The position numbers and the translations under genes were made by a program. Positions 11,046 through 23,502 of a stretch of DNA of 64,000 nucleotides are shown piece by piece. Source of the stretch: Symsagittifera roscoffensis (taxonomy: Eukaryota; Xenacoelomorpha; Acoela; Convolutidae); contig NC_087062.1 in NCBI RefSeq assembly GCF_963678635.1, positions 71,949,345 through 72,013,344 on the forward strand, read 5' to 3'. The notes beneath the pieces are model-generated. The model was given only the letters and a program-made list of their open reading frames with translations, made no database searches and was not told the origin of the DNA. Numbering within the stretch: position 1 is the first letter of the stretch; each line of letters starts with the position of its first letter.

Positions 11046-11424
11046 TGAGTTATGTCTCAGTGACTGTACTCATAGAGTAATTTTAATTAAGGTACACCGT
11101 CTGCTCGTCAGGCTATCTTATTTTCGGCCGGATAGCTTCGTGAAACTTCTTAGTCTAATACCGATCTTAGTCTTACTCTTATACCTCCTAGACTCAAAAG
11201 ATCTAGGGTATACTGGTTGATGCAAGTTAGTTGCCGGAAGGAGAACAACTGTATTCTAAGTTTTATTCAATTTGTTCTGATGCTGAAACTACAAGTAGTT
11301 TCAGCACTTACAAATAAGTGTAAATGTTGGAGATGGAAAACGATTGGTTAGTTATAAATTTTTTATAAGGATATTCCATCATAAAGATAATTGGTCTATA
11401 AATGCTAGTTTAGAACTGGTTCCA
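11046..11424 (-). repeat. LTR of provirus A (3' LTR)
   Basis: A 379-base LTR with TG..CA ends. On the coding (-) strand it carries AACCAATC and GACCAATT boxes, a TATA box (TTATAAAA, + 11361-11368), a strong hairpin (11282-11305) and AATAAA (+ TTTATT 11262-11267). The coding-strand bases just upstream of the LTR (GGATGGG, complement of 11425-11431) are the only purine-rich stretch where the polypurine tract should lie. Confidence 0.88.
11262..11394 (-). promoter_or_regulatory. LTR core promoter, TAR-like hairpins and polyA signal
   Basis: Read on the - strand: two CCAAT boxes (11390-11394 and 11343-11347), TATA (11368-11361), then about 40-80 bases downstream two adjacent stems. These are CACTTA/TAAGTG (11305-11320) and GCTGAAACTAC-AA-GTAGTTTCAGC (11282-11305). 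AATAAA follows at 11267-11262. The stems would therefore lie at the start of R, the place of TAR and polyA hairpins in complex retroviruses. The same layout is present in the other LTR copies at 26453, 45440, 45806 and 63537. Confidence 0.6.
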
Positions 11425-11454
11425 CCCATCCGGGGCTTAGAGAGTTTTTAGTTT

Positions 11455-11637
11455 TTAATTGTTTGATGTAGTGAAGGACAGGTGATGTAGTTTTTTTTGA
11501 AGTTGTGAGCATTGACTTCTTGGAGAAAGGAGAAGTGTGGCTGTTTGTGTTTGACGGAGGAAGATTAATATGTTCGTGTTTCTAGATGGGTTTCGTTGAT
11601 CGTGGTAGTCTTGGGTGATTGCGTCAAGACTTCTCAT
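11455..11637 (-). pseudogene. provirus A 3'-most ORF remnant next to the LTR
   Basis: A 60-residue reading frame ending about 30 bases before the 3' LTR. Its C-terminal part corresponds to the 109-residue frame at 26842-27171 in provirus B (shared TLLL, Ser/Gln-rich, LHHLSF-like end). Conservation of an ORF end at the same place in both proviruses suggests a real small 3' gene. No domain recognised. Confidence 0.35.
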
Positions 11638-12897
11638 TGATGCATTGATGTAACGATGTCGTTAAGTTTAGAGCGAGACAACGTGCAGGGTGAAGTTTGA
11701 CTTTTCCGTGTGAAGTGCCAAGTGACTAGAATTGGTAAGTGTAGTCAACATCGAGATGGCCATTGGTCTGGTTCAATAATTTTCCTTTGCTGCGATGTTG
11801 AGTCCATACTTTAAATCTTTTGAGGGTAGTGACTTTAGTCAGGAAATCGAACAGATTTGCCATTCCAAATTTGGAAGGTGATTTGGTTGTCGTCTCCTTT
11901 GCTGCTCGTTCCTTGGGTTTACATATATAATTACCGTATGTTAATTAAATTTTAGTTATCATTTGTTATTAATTAATATCGCAAAAGCGTTTTACTTTAG
12001 TTTGGTTATTTTTTAAGACTTGTTCACACTAGAGCAACTCTTGGCAAAATAGAATGTGGGTCACAAAGCGTGGTGTAGCGCGGCAGGTTGGGCAGGCTAA
12101 AGAGCATGCTCACGATGTCCCTCTGGTTGGTGAGGCCAGGTGTGGGTGTTTTTTTATGGTCTCTTTTTATGCAGAGTCTCTTTTTGTGTTCGACCTTTTC
12201 TTTCGTTCTTTTTACTTGTTTTTCTCCTTTTTGTTTTGGTTTGGTCTTTTTCTCAAAAAAGGGATCTTTTGGTTTGGGTTTGTCTTTCGAATTTTTTGTG
12301 TTTTACTTGATTGTGGTAAAACTTGAAAGTGGTCTTCAAAAGAATAATTTATCCAGTTTTAATCTGGTTTTAATCTGGTTTTATTACCGTGGGTTTTTCT
12401 TTCTTAGTCATTCTAGTAGTTTGTAATTTTGTGACGTTAGTAAGCTGCGTTGGTTATTTCAGTTTACTTTATAATTCCTTCCAACCTGGTTAAAGGAAAG
12501 TTTGAAACGTCTGAAAACAAGTTAGAGTTGTTATCAGTGAAAATTAAAACTTAAAATCAATTATTTAAACAATTCTTCGTGGGAGAGTTGTGCGATTGTG
12601 GAAAGAGTGTGTTATTTATGGGCGAATGAATGATTAAACTTCATAAAATAAGCGTCTTGTAAAAAATTTAGTATTTTTTAAATTTATCTGCAAATTTTTC
12701 TGAATTTACTACATTAAAATATTAATTTTACTGTTTTTTGTGGAATTCATTAATTTACTGCTTTGTAAAAGGGAGTTTATTGCTTTGGAAATTTATTTAT
12801 AAATTTACTGCTATTTAGAGGTAAATTTTACTGCTTTCTTTTATAGTGCAATTTGTTAAAATGAGTTTTAAATTTCTAGAATAGAGTTTTTATTTTT
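11638..12897 (-). other. provirus A 3' non-coding or decayed region
   Basis: Aligns by order and landmarks with 27172-28240 of provirus B, for example the repeated GTCACAAAG segment and the TTAAAGGAAAG segment. Only short frames remain on the coding strand. A longer + strand frame at 12054-12326 is the antisense of T-rich sequence and has no conserved counterpart. Confidence 0.4.
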
Positions 12898-13882
12898 TTA
12901 TTTGCACGCGATCAACTTTTTTTTCATACAGTTGATGGTAAATACATATTGAGATCTTTGGAAAATTTTTTCAGCTAGTTGTGGGTGAGCTTTAGTTTTG
13001 TCTTTTAAAAAGTTATCTTCCATATATCGTGCAATGGCGTGATCATAATGGTTAATGGTAAATCGGTTTGCTTTTTGTGCAGTGAATCTATTTAGTGTTT
13101 GGGTTAGTCCGATGGTTGTGATTTTCAAGAAGTGCTCTGGTTAGGTGATATAATCGAGTGTGACACAATTCGTTGTCGTCTGATTTATCATATAATGGGT
13201 TACGGAAATGATAATATGAGGTCCATGAAAGTGTGGGAAACGTAAGTACATTAACGTAAGTTTGTTGATCGTTGCTAGCATTTGTTTGATAGTAAGTGTA
13301 TTGCGGAAAAAATGGTAAGCACACTTGTAGGAATTCTTTTGGGGTAGTATGAAGTGGATGAACTGAAAACGGTTTGAGGTGGTCGAGGATTAGAAGGCAT
13401 TTGGGCATTGGGATGTTTACGTTTAAGTACTCGGTGGGCTCGGGTTTCTTCAGTAGTGGATGCCGGGTTGGAGGATTCGGAGGATGTCACGATTTGTGAT
13501 AGATGATGAAATGTTAGTGTGTTAGTGTTTCGAAGTTGTTGTTGTACGGTTATAAAATTATCTAATTCAATCTCGAGTTCTTCATCTCGAGTTCTTCATC
13601 ATATTACGGGGCTAGAGGGGTTAGGTGGGTCGCTGGTCATTGGGAGAAAATTGGGGTTGCATCAGTGTAGTAAGAAGGGGGTGAGGAAGGTTCATCGAGA
13701 ATTTGGGTGTGGAGTGGTTGAAAGGGGGGTTGGGAAAAAATGGATGGGCTAGGCTCGGAGTCTGCGAATTCATCTGGGGTTTCAATATTGTCAGTTGTAA
13801 AATTGTCAAATTGTGTGAAAAACTGTGTTTGTGGAAGTGTCAACTGAATCCATGCTTGGTGAATTTTTAGTGTATGGTACAA
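12898..13882 (-). pseudogene. provirus A Pro/Ser-rich 3' accessory ORF region
   Basis: Overlapping - strand frames at 13637-13882, 13275-13490, 13088-13408 and 12898-13128. The upstream part is Pro/Ser/Thr-rich and acidic (DNIETPDEFADSEPSPS) and has a clear counterpart at 29813-30007 of provirus B (DIETPDKFANSELSPS). The region lies between the envelope-like gene and the 3' LTR, where complex retroviruses keep accessory genes. No homologue recognised. It appears frameshifted at least twice. Confidence 0.5.
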
Positions 13883-14592
13883 GACAGGGAGTGAAATCAG
13901 AAAGTGATATGTTTGGATAGTGACGTAGGAGATTGGATGGCTGGAAAGGGAACGATTGAAGGATCAAATCTGGCGGCTCATCGTGGGCTAAAAAGATGGT
14001 TGTTCTGAGAACGGAAATTATTGGTGTGTGGCTGTTCTATAATTTGTTCATACGTTTCTTCTACATTTAGTTGCTGGCTTTTATTTGAGTAACTAGATTT
14101 TGTGGATAATTATGACTTGTAGAGATGTGCTCTGTTAGATACTGACTTCCTGCAATTTCGTGTTACTTAAGACAATGGATGGTTATTGTTTGAAGTGTGT
14201 AACTGTGGTGCAGTAGGTGTTGTTTTTTGTTGTCTTGTGAATTATCATATGCATTATGTGTGGTTGATAGTTTTTTGTTATATTGACTTGTTTGAGCGTC
14301 TAAAAGGGTTTTGTTAATTGATGTTGAAAATATTCCGAAAAATCCAGCGAAAAGTATGCGTGCTACACTTATTGTTTGCTTACTTGTGTGTGTGTATTGC
14401 GCATGTATTATAGATTCTTTTCAATAAAGAAAAAAAGAAAACCAAAAAAGTTAAACATTGCATTTAATTTAGTCAATCTTTCTAAGATGTAGTAGGGACA
14501 TCCTAGAAAGGCGAGAAGTCATTTTTCAAATTTACAAAACTAAAGATATTGATGGGTGATATATCTTGAGGACGGTATTTTTCACAGTTTAA

Positions 14593-17066
14593 TTAGTTGT
14601 AATCTTTCTTATGTTTAAAGTATCCACTGTAGTCTTGTGTTTTGATGTCTGAAAATCCTGCGGTTTCTGCAAGTTTTCTTAAGTTTTGGTCAATGGATTG
14701 TCTTTGTATTGTATCCATTTTTGTAAGGAATTCTTGAAATTGTTGTGTGCGAATGTGATGCTGTATGTCTGATCTAGAGTAAAAACCTATTGATTGTAAA
14801 TCTATATTTGTGTTTCGAGCAGTAGCTCTAATAGTTTCTGGTGAAAATTTCTTTAATGGTGGCATAAGTGGAGAATATGGTGTGAGTCGATAATATTTAT
14901 CTGCATCGGGATTTAATTGTACAACATTGTGGCTATTTTCAGGTCCACATGGAACAACTGTATCCCAAAAATATGTTTTTCCTGAAAGTGTGTCAACAAA
15001 ATGTAGTTTTCTTGTGGAATATGGGCATTCTTTTGTAATATCTTTTGTCTTCAAATACATATGATGGTGATACTTTTTTTCGTACATGTGTAATACCATA
15101 ACATGTTTCCTTCGTAGTCGATAAAATTTGATTTATTTCTTGACAACAAATATCCTGCATAAGGTAATTTTAATACTGCAAGTGCAATTGATTGGAAAAT
15201 TTGTGTTCGTTCAAGTTCACATAAGTGATGAAGCGTTTCTAGTTCTGATAGTGACATTTCTTGAAAAATTCTACACATTGTATAGTCTAATTTCATGTCT
15301 AAGTGGATTTCATAGTGAATTGTACCAAATTAGGTATTGTTCATGATTGATAGTTCTTGTAAGCGTGTACTGCTTTGTCTTGTGGTCGAAGCTTTCCACC
15401 AGTTCTTCCTGGGTTTTTCAGAAATTTTACTGGGTTGTATGAGTTTTCGTCACAATTTGAAATGTGATGTGTTGGATTTGAGTTACTTATTAATTTTCCT
15501 GACAAGATTTTCTGAGTACTGTATTTTATAAAGTGGAGTTTTATATTTGCAAGCGAGTTCTGTTTTTGAGTAGATTTGAAAACGTGTCAAATTGTTTTCT
15601 ATATTATTGATATTGTTGCAACGTTGATTGTGTCGTCGGATCTTTTTAGGGTTTACTTTATCATAAGGGATGGATTCAAAAGAGTATTTTTGATGAAATT
15701 TTATCTTTCTTGAGTGTATTTTTGAAACTTGAAATGTGGTACATGTGTCTTTAGGGAACCAAACAAAAGATGTTTGTGTTCTTATTGTTGAGTCGCAGTA
15801 TCCTTGATCATTTTTACAAACTAATCATCTTCCTTGATAAATTATAGTGTCGTCTTTTAAATCTCGAGTTAATTGTACTTTTTCTAATTGGATTTTCCAA
15901 TCAAAAAACATAGTTTCTTGATATCCTTTGTTTTATTTGTGTCAGCTTTGCAATTAGAAGGGTTGTTTATCCCAATGAGTGGTATTCAAGTTTTATCATG
16001 GAGATCTTAAGTTATTAATCCATGTGCGCCGTGGAACGGGTATTTGTCATCTAATTTAAAATGACCTTGGTATCTTTCAAGTTCTGCTTCAATTCTTGAA
16101 AAATCTTCAAGTCTTGAAAAACTTGAAAATTTATCAATTATCGCTTTGTGTCTTTATTTGTGGTTTATTTCAGTCAATTAATTTCGTTTTTACAATCTTC
16201 AGGGCTAAGATGTAAAAGTCTTTCTAAAATAGTTTGATAGAAAGATTCGTGATCAGGTCTATTTTTGTTTCCATTTGAGACTTGGGAACAATGTACTTTT
16301 TTCTCTGAGAATGTTGCTGTAAATTTGTATCCTGTTAATGTTGTAGCTCGGGCTTTTGAATAAATTGTGGCTATTATATTGTTTTTGTTCATTTTCTTCA
16401 CAATCATAGTGTGTAACTAGTAAATCTTAGGGTCATGTTCGAGGGGAAGGGTTTTTATGATTTGTTGGTTCTGAAAAAGTAAAAGAGAGCAGGGTTTGAA
16501 GGAGAAAGATTATTACATCTGTAAGATAGTCCTGAATATGGATTACAGAATGTGATGAATCCAAGTGTCTTTTTTGTATATCTATTGTATTTATTGATAA
16601 TTTTTGTTGTGATAAATGGGGGAGGTAATGACTGAGCAGTTTTATTTGGTGGAGGTAAAGGGAGAAGGTGATGTACTAAATTGTTTAATTTTACTGGTTT
16701 TTCAAACTTAAGTGTCAGATTGTCTTGTGTAAGGATTTGTATGTTGTGTTCCTGTATGTCTTTGTGAATATTTTGTCGATATTGTAATCTGTTGAAAGCC
16801 CAATTATGTAGTCTGTTACTGTCGAGATGTTGACCAAATAATGGAGGGGGTGCTACAAAAGTATTCCAATCTAATTGTAGGGGTATTTTTTTGGTTAAAT
16901 GTACCTTATAGCTATCGTCTAACTTTGTAGGGAAATTTGGAGGAAATGATGTTGTTGGGGTTGAAGGAAATGAGAGGGTTTCTGGCAATGACAAAGATGT
17001 ATCTGATGAGAATTCTATAGGGTCGTCTACCAAGTTTGGTTCACCTTGAGTGAAAGCTTGTGTCAT
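14593..17066 (-). pseudogene. env: provirus A envelope-like glycoprotein, broken
   Basis: A decayed coding region downstream of pol. It starts at an ATG (17066) that is conserved in provirus B and opens with an acidic, Ser/Thr/Pro-rich stretch. Cys-containing blocks follow at 16407-16174, 15296-15051 and 15099-14593. The last two contain a helix with LCELERTQ, a FIDYEGN segment, paired cysteines and a Gly-rich turn before a VVPCGPEN motif. Several stops and frame changes separate the blocks. Position after integrase, cysteine pattern and hydrophobic stretches downstream (about 14500-14340) support a viral envelope. A class III (gB-like) fusion-protein relationship is suggested by motif order only. 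Confidence 0.5.
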
Positions 17067-17705
17067 CCAATGTGGGAGAAGTTTTTTTGAAGTTGGTGTT
17101 TTAAAGGGATTTTCACGAATGTGCTCGGATGTGGGGGTTCATCCTAGATAATCCGATGGTATGTTCGGAGTTTTTGTTGTGGGTAGATTGTAATGGTGGG
17201 GGTACTTTGAATTGTACTACTGGAAAGATCTAAAGAATTCGGGGTTGGTGATGAGGGTATATTAAAATGAACTCTGGGAGTTGCAAAAATTCTATTTCGT
17301 CTTGGATGTATAATTTGTTTTGACTTGGATGTCTTGTTCTATTCAAGTATTGCTGAAGAGAAGGGTATACAAGATGTATTGGTTCGTGTTGTGGTTAGCT
17401 TAGGGGTGCGTGACGGACTACAGGTTCTAAAGGTTCTGATAATAGTGAATGTATTTCCTCAAATGTATATGGGTATTCTTGAAAGGAAACACTTGTTGAT
17501 GATTGAGGGTGATTTATCTGACTGGATGTCGGTGTTGTTGAAGATTCCTGGGATGTCGTAGTCGATAGTAACTGTTGTGTAGGTTGTTGAAGTTATTATT
17601 GCCTTTTTTATACATTTGCACATTCTCAGAATTAGTTATAAAAAAATGTGAAAAATATCACTAAAAAAGAAAAATGTCTTTTTTGTTGAACAGATGTCCT
17701 AACAT

Positions 17706-18035
17706 TTAGATAGTTGTTGAAATATCGTATCTGAGGAGGTGGTCACAATATTTTGCAAAGTTGAGGTGGGTTTTGTGTAGTAAATAGAAAATTATGAAAA
17801 AAAACTGCAAAAAATTATGAGAGAGAGAAATAGTTTCAAAAGTATCTATCATGAAAAACATGCTGATTTGAAAGAAAAACATTGATAAAACTGAAAAAAG
17901 TTTTGAAGTTATGATTTTGAGAAGTTTGACTAATGTGGAAAGAAGCATATGAGAATTAATTCGTTCTTGCAAAATTATTTTATACTTTTTGAGGCTATTT
18001 CGAGTGTGATTGGATTGTTGATTGATTACTGACAA
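17706..18035 (-). pseudogene. provirus A hydrophobic ORF between pol and env
   Basis: A 109-residue frame with several hydrophobic stretches (for example FSVLSMFFFQISMFFMI and FLQFFFIIFYLLH). It lies between the integrase end and the env-like start. Provirus B has a hydrophobic frame at the same place (33808-34089), followed by a Pro-rich stretch. It may be a separate membrane accessory protein or an N-terminal leader of the envelope precursor. The frame is decayed. Confidence 0.4.
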
Positions 18036-18940
18036 GTGGGTTGAATATAGGCAGTTTTTGGTGAAAAGAATGTCTAAATATGAGCTTTTTAGTTTTTTTT
18101 ATTATGGGATGAGCGGGGGTATCCTGGAGTTATTCGTACTTTAGGCTAATTGATCATGTCCTATTTTTTCTTAAGGCTAATTTAATATTTTTCCTTAGGG
18201 GAAATTTGGAGTGTAAGTTGGCACAATATTGTTGATTTTTGAACAAGTTGGTAGGGGAGAGTTATAAAATTTAAATTTTGTTTACTCCGGTTGTCAAATA
18301 TGAGCTTGCTGCTTATTTTTGGCCTGGAGATCTTTTAGTTATAGTTACATATATGTTTGAAGTTTGCAAAGTGTCGGCTAAAGAAGTGGTGTCAGACTGA
18401 GATGATGTTTAGATAGTTTCTGATTGGCTAAAGTTGAACAGAAGTGCCAACATGAATGTTTGGAAAAGAGAAGAATAATTCGTTGGATCTCTGAAAGTTT
18501 AAAAAGATTAAAAAATAAGAAAGTGGTTTTGGAATTCAACTTTCTTTAATATTTGAGATTGTGGAATGAAGAATTTGTAATCATTTTGTGTTTTATTTCG
18601 AAGTCGCGATGATCGTCGTTGTTGAGATTTTTTTTCTTGACGTAAAATTTTGTCCTCTAATTTTTCGTTTTTTCATCTTTTCTGAGGTATTTGTTTATTG
18701 TTTTTTTCTTGAGATTTTTGTCGGGTATTTTCTTTATTTTTTGGTTCTAAAAAATGTGATGAGCAATTTGATTATTTGTTTGTTTTTGGTTATTGTCTGA
18801 TTTGTCCTGGACAACTTTGAGTCCCGTAAAGGAGTAAAATTGTGCAAGCTCGCGATGAGCGTTTTGTTTTGGGTAACATGGTAAAAGATTGTTTCTATGT
18901 TGAGCAATTTGTTTTTTATTTGAATTAATAAATTTCTATG

Positions 18941-21900
18941 TTACATCAGTGGGCTTGTCAATAAATTGAAATGCTCCTTTTCGGATTGTAATTTTTTAGA
19001 TAATTTTTTTTGGGTTACAAAATTTGGGATTAAGACATATGTTCCGATTTTTAAATTTGTATCGGGTGTGAATTCTGAATTTATTTGGGAATGAACATTC
19101 TGTCTTTGTAATAGTTTTTTGGCTATTTTTTGATAATTTTCATTTTTGTTTTTCAACTCTGTTTAAAATACATTCGTTATGTGTGCCGGAAGCTAGTTTT
19201 AAAATTTGCGGGTGATAAAAATGAGCTTCATCAATTAAATTTAATGGTAGATTATGACACATTGATTCTTTTGTAGGTTGGCATTAACCTTGTGTCTTTT
19301 TTGAGGAGGTTGCTGTGACCATTATTGGTTTCCGTCATTTTTGATTAAAAACCTTTTCACAGGGTGATAGTCCTAAGGTTGTTCTTATTTGTGAATTGTA
19401 AGCCAAGGGGAATAATTTTATATCTGTTGACCATTCAGTATATCTTGTATCGTTTCCATTTATGATACATCTGAAATATTCTTGAAGTGAACGGTTCTTT
19501 GCTTCGGCTAAACCATTAGTCCAAAGGGCATGAGGTGTTTGTGGCTGGTGTTTAATGTTATTTAGATGGGATAATGTGATTATTTCATAATTTATGAACT
19601 CAGTGCCATTATCTGTGACAAGGGTTTCTGGTAATCCAAATTTTGCTATCCACTGTTCACAAAGTGTTGTATATGCATAATAGGCATTACAATGAGGTAC
19701 TGGATTGAAGGCTACGTAGTGTATGAATGCGACAACTATGACCATTATATATCAGTTTCCTTCTGAAGAGGGTGATTTTGGTCCTTTTGTATCGAATGAG
19801 ATTCTGTGGTTAAAATATTTTCTTTGTGCTTTAAAATCTTGTTTTTCTGCTAGTTTTTTGATATGGATATGGTTCATTTAATTGGCATGTTATGCAATCG
19901 TTGCATAATACTTTGATCCAAATCGGTGCATTTGGAAAGTAAAAATTTTGAATGAAATTTGAGTATTTTTTCTGATCCGTCATGTCCTTTAGTGTTTAAG
20001 GAATGTGAAATGTGAAATGCTAGTAATCTCATACGTAGTGGAAAACAGAGTTCTTTTAAAGCAGATGCCTTGTATTCTAAAATATTTATGTTCTCGTTTT
20101 CGGATGTATTATTGAATTTTCTAAAGTGTCTTAGAAAGAAGTGTTTTGTCTCCTAGAATTGTGATATCTGCTTTTATGGGGTTTCTTATATGATTGTGCC
20201 AAGACCTCAATTTTCTAATGACTGGGTCAAGGTTTTGGTATTTTTGTAGCAGTTCAATTTTTATTTTCTCTGTATTTATCAGAAAGATATTTTCAATTTC
20301 CATTTTTGAGGAAGGTATGTTATCTAGGGGGTCATGGAGGTTGAAAGCGGTATCTGCAGGTCCTGATAAATTTTTGTTATCAGTTAGATTTCTTTTTCTT
20401 TTAATGTGAATAGGTCCGTCCTGGGCATTTTTTGTCTGAGTGGTTTATGCTGTGTCTATTGTTTTTGATCCATGATGAATATGGTATCGGTTTAGATGTA
20501 GAGTTTCCTAACAAGTCTACTTCGTAGTGATTATTTTGGCGATCTAAAAATAATGGAAAATTGTAGTAAGTTATTTATTTGTGCGTGATAAGAGTCAGTT
20601 TTTGCTGCATATTTGCATTCTTATCGTGGTGATGTTTCGTCTTTTGCAAGAAAAAACTTAATATTTTGTGGTAATTCTACTGTCGTTTTTCTCGTTAATA
20701 ATTCAGGTGGTGTTTTTTAATAAGTGTGTCTGGCAATGCAAGATTTTTCCTGCTGTCCAAACTATATGTAGGTTTGAAAATTTCATTAAAATTAATTGAA
20801 ATCTTTAAATTCTATGGTTTGAATTTAATTTCTGTGTAAAGCGAAAACATATAGGTTTATGGTCTTTAAATAGAATTGTCGGATGTTTTGATCCGAGTAA
20901 TAAAACTTCGTATTCTGTGAGAGTGTATATTATAGCTGTGCATTCTCTCATAGGTGTAGAGAGCCGAAGTTCAGCTTGTGTAAATAATCTTGAGTTTGCT
21001 GAAATGAGACTCATTTTCTTTGTTCCACTGTGTGATTGTAGAAATGCTGCGCCAATGCCAAAATTTTTTATTTGATGGAGGTTGAAGTTTAATGATTGCG
21101 TCTATGCGCAATTTTAATGGAGTTTTTGTATTTCCTTCAATAATATGTCCAAGAAAAATTACACGAGTAAGAGAAAAATGCGATTTATCCGGGGCTACTC
21201 GTGTTTTCTTTAAGCAGTTTTCGTTGATATTTATCTAAGACAATTAACATTTTGTTTTTTGTCTGTGATTGCACGAATACATCGTCTAAATATGTTATGA
21301 CATTTTTTACTGAGAATGAGTATTCGAAAAACTTTACTCACAAATGCTGAGAATGCTGCGTGTCCTGTGGAGATTCCATAGTAAAGTCTATTAAATTCGT
21401 ATTGCTGGTTTCCAATAACGAATTGCGTTAAACGTCGTGATTGTTCATCTAGTGGCATTTGGTTATATGTACTGTTCATGTCAGCTGTTTTAAAGTATTT
21501 TTCCTTTATTTTTATGAGAATTACTTGAATTGGTTCTATGGGTCAATTACATTTATATTCATCAATGAGGGGAATTGAGGTATCTTGCGTCTAAAACGAT
21601 TTTTAATGATTCCCTTTTAGCTAAAAAAAATAACAGTATTTTTGAATGTGTTTCCTTTTGGTTATTCTTCCTTATTTACTGGGGAAATAATTTCATGTTG
21701 TTCTAGTATGTCTAGTTATCTATTGATTTTATCTTGCAAATGAATTGGGACTTTGTTTGCTCGTTGTTTTCTGAAAATTTCGTCAGATTTCAGAGGTAAG
21801 TGTAGTGGCGAATTTATTTTTCCAACATCAAACTTAGATGTGGCGTAAGCCATTGGTTATTTTAGTAGCAGTTCGGCTAGTTGTTCAAACTCTTTTTGTG

Positions 21901-22831
21901 TAACTTGAGAGTGTTGAAAATTGACCATTGTAAAGAATTTTTGTGGTTCAGTGGTTTATTTTGATATCTGAAATGTTGATTTAAATTAAAGTGTTTTGTG
22001 AAAAAGTCTGTGTTTCGTTTTTTATCAATTTTTATTTTATTTATTGATAATTCTTCGTTAAGAATTGTTAATTGACATATATCTAATAGTTTTCAAAATT
22101 TTTTCAATCTATATGCTATTTCTATTCTGGGGAGAAATTGTTGCATTAGTTTCACAATAACCTAAAAACCCTTGAGCTAATGTTATTTTTTATGGAGAAT
22201 TCTTGTATACATGTAATGTAATTACTGTAATTTTTCGTGTATTTGATGAATGCGATTGTTACTTGGAATAAAAATTTGAGTTTGCTTGAATGCAAGGTCT
22301 GACATATATAGTCGTTGTTTGTTCTGTTTCATGATATATTGATGGACTTGACCTACTGAAACGTTTTATACATATACTGCTAATGGTTTCAGGTGTTTTC
22401 GGTTATACATACACACACATATATATATAGGGTAGAATTTGGAGAAAAATGTTGATTCTTTATTTAATCTTTGATAGAATGTAATTGAAATGTTTTTCAT
22501 TCTCGTATACTTGTCTTTTATATGTATTTTGCTCTTTAAAATATTAATAGTGGGCATATTTATAGTAATAAATGGTATTCCAACGATATTGTGTTACATA
22601 TCTGTGATATGGAATGTTTGTTTGAAAGGTTTAGTTAAGAGGTTTTTCTGTTCCATTGTTCGAGTGGGACTAAGGAATAATTGGATTTTTCCAAAATTAG
22701 TTAAACTTGATCCTTGTGCTGTAGCTAAATTGCTTGAGGTTTTAGAGGGTTTTAATTTTGGATGTAAAATTTGTATTTCATTCCATGTGGGAAAATTTAT
22801 TATAATTGATTCTGCTCCTGAGTCCATTTAA
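18941..22831 (-). pseudogene. pol: provirus A pol: protease, RT, RNase H, integrase
   Basis: Retropepsin active site DSGA is at 22824-22813, immediately after an in-frame TAA where B has a leucine codon. A VGIPFI-type segment follows near 22570. RT is seen at 21479-21231 and ends in YLDD at 21292-21281. RNase H (ANSRLFTQAELRL, then KDHKPI) is at 21014-20805. The integrase core at 19745-19335 has TDNGTEF and, 35 residues after that Asp, NGLAEAKNRS with the Glu; the first Asp of the triad is replaced by Val (VIVVAF). The C-terminal integrase domain is at 19156-18941 (KIGTYVLIPNF). Order and motifs are Ty3/Gypsy. Multiple stops and frameshifts make it inactive. Confidence 0.85.
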
Positions 22832-23502
22832 AAATCAATTTCGAGGTCTGGTGATTGAAAATCTATACTTTTGGGACTTTCTAAGAAGAGTGGGATTGTC
22901 CAAATTTCTTCTTCGGGTATTATTATTTCAATTGATGTATTCTGATATATATTGTTAGTGCTTGAACTTCCTTTAAGTTCTTGTTCAGTATAGTCTTTTC
23001 TTTTTTGAAAATTATCAGGGTTTTGGAAATTGTTATTATTGCTCAGACAATAATTCGATTCTATTGGTGTTTCGTATTCATTTTCAATCTGAAGCATGTT
23101 TATTCAAAGCGTATTTTCTGTTTCGCTCTCATCGTCTGTGGGTTCGCAAATTACGTGATTTACTTGTGTTTCTGTGTTTTATGTGTTATCAATACCGGGG
23201 GGGGGGGCTGATTGAATTTCTTTAGTTGATTGTTTTTGGTTAATTTGTCTTTGATGTTTATGTGTACTATTTCTATAGTTTTGTTGTGAATTTTGATACT
23301 GTGTATTTTTTCTGTGCGTTGGTTGAGAAATTTTTTTTGTTGGTTTTGATAATTTCAATTTCTATTCTGAAAATTGTCACGTGATCTATTGTGATAATTA
23401 TTATAGTTTCATCTATTGTTTGATTAGTTTCGTTATCTGTTATTTCAGTTTTGTCTGTTCCATTCGTTTGAATAGTTTCTGTTTCTATTATATGAGTAAT
23501 TT

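Noticed and set aside
12054-12426. Phe-rich + strand frames that look like membrane proteins
   Set aside because: They are readings of T-rich provirus sequence on the non-coding strand; provirus B has no equivalent frame.
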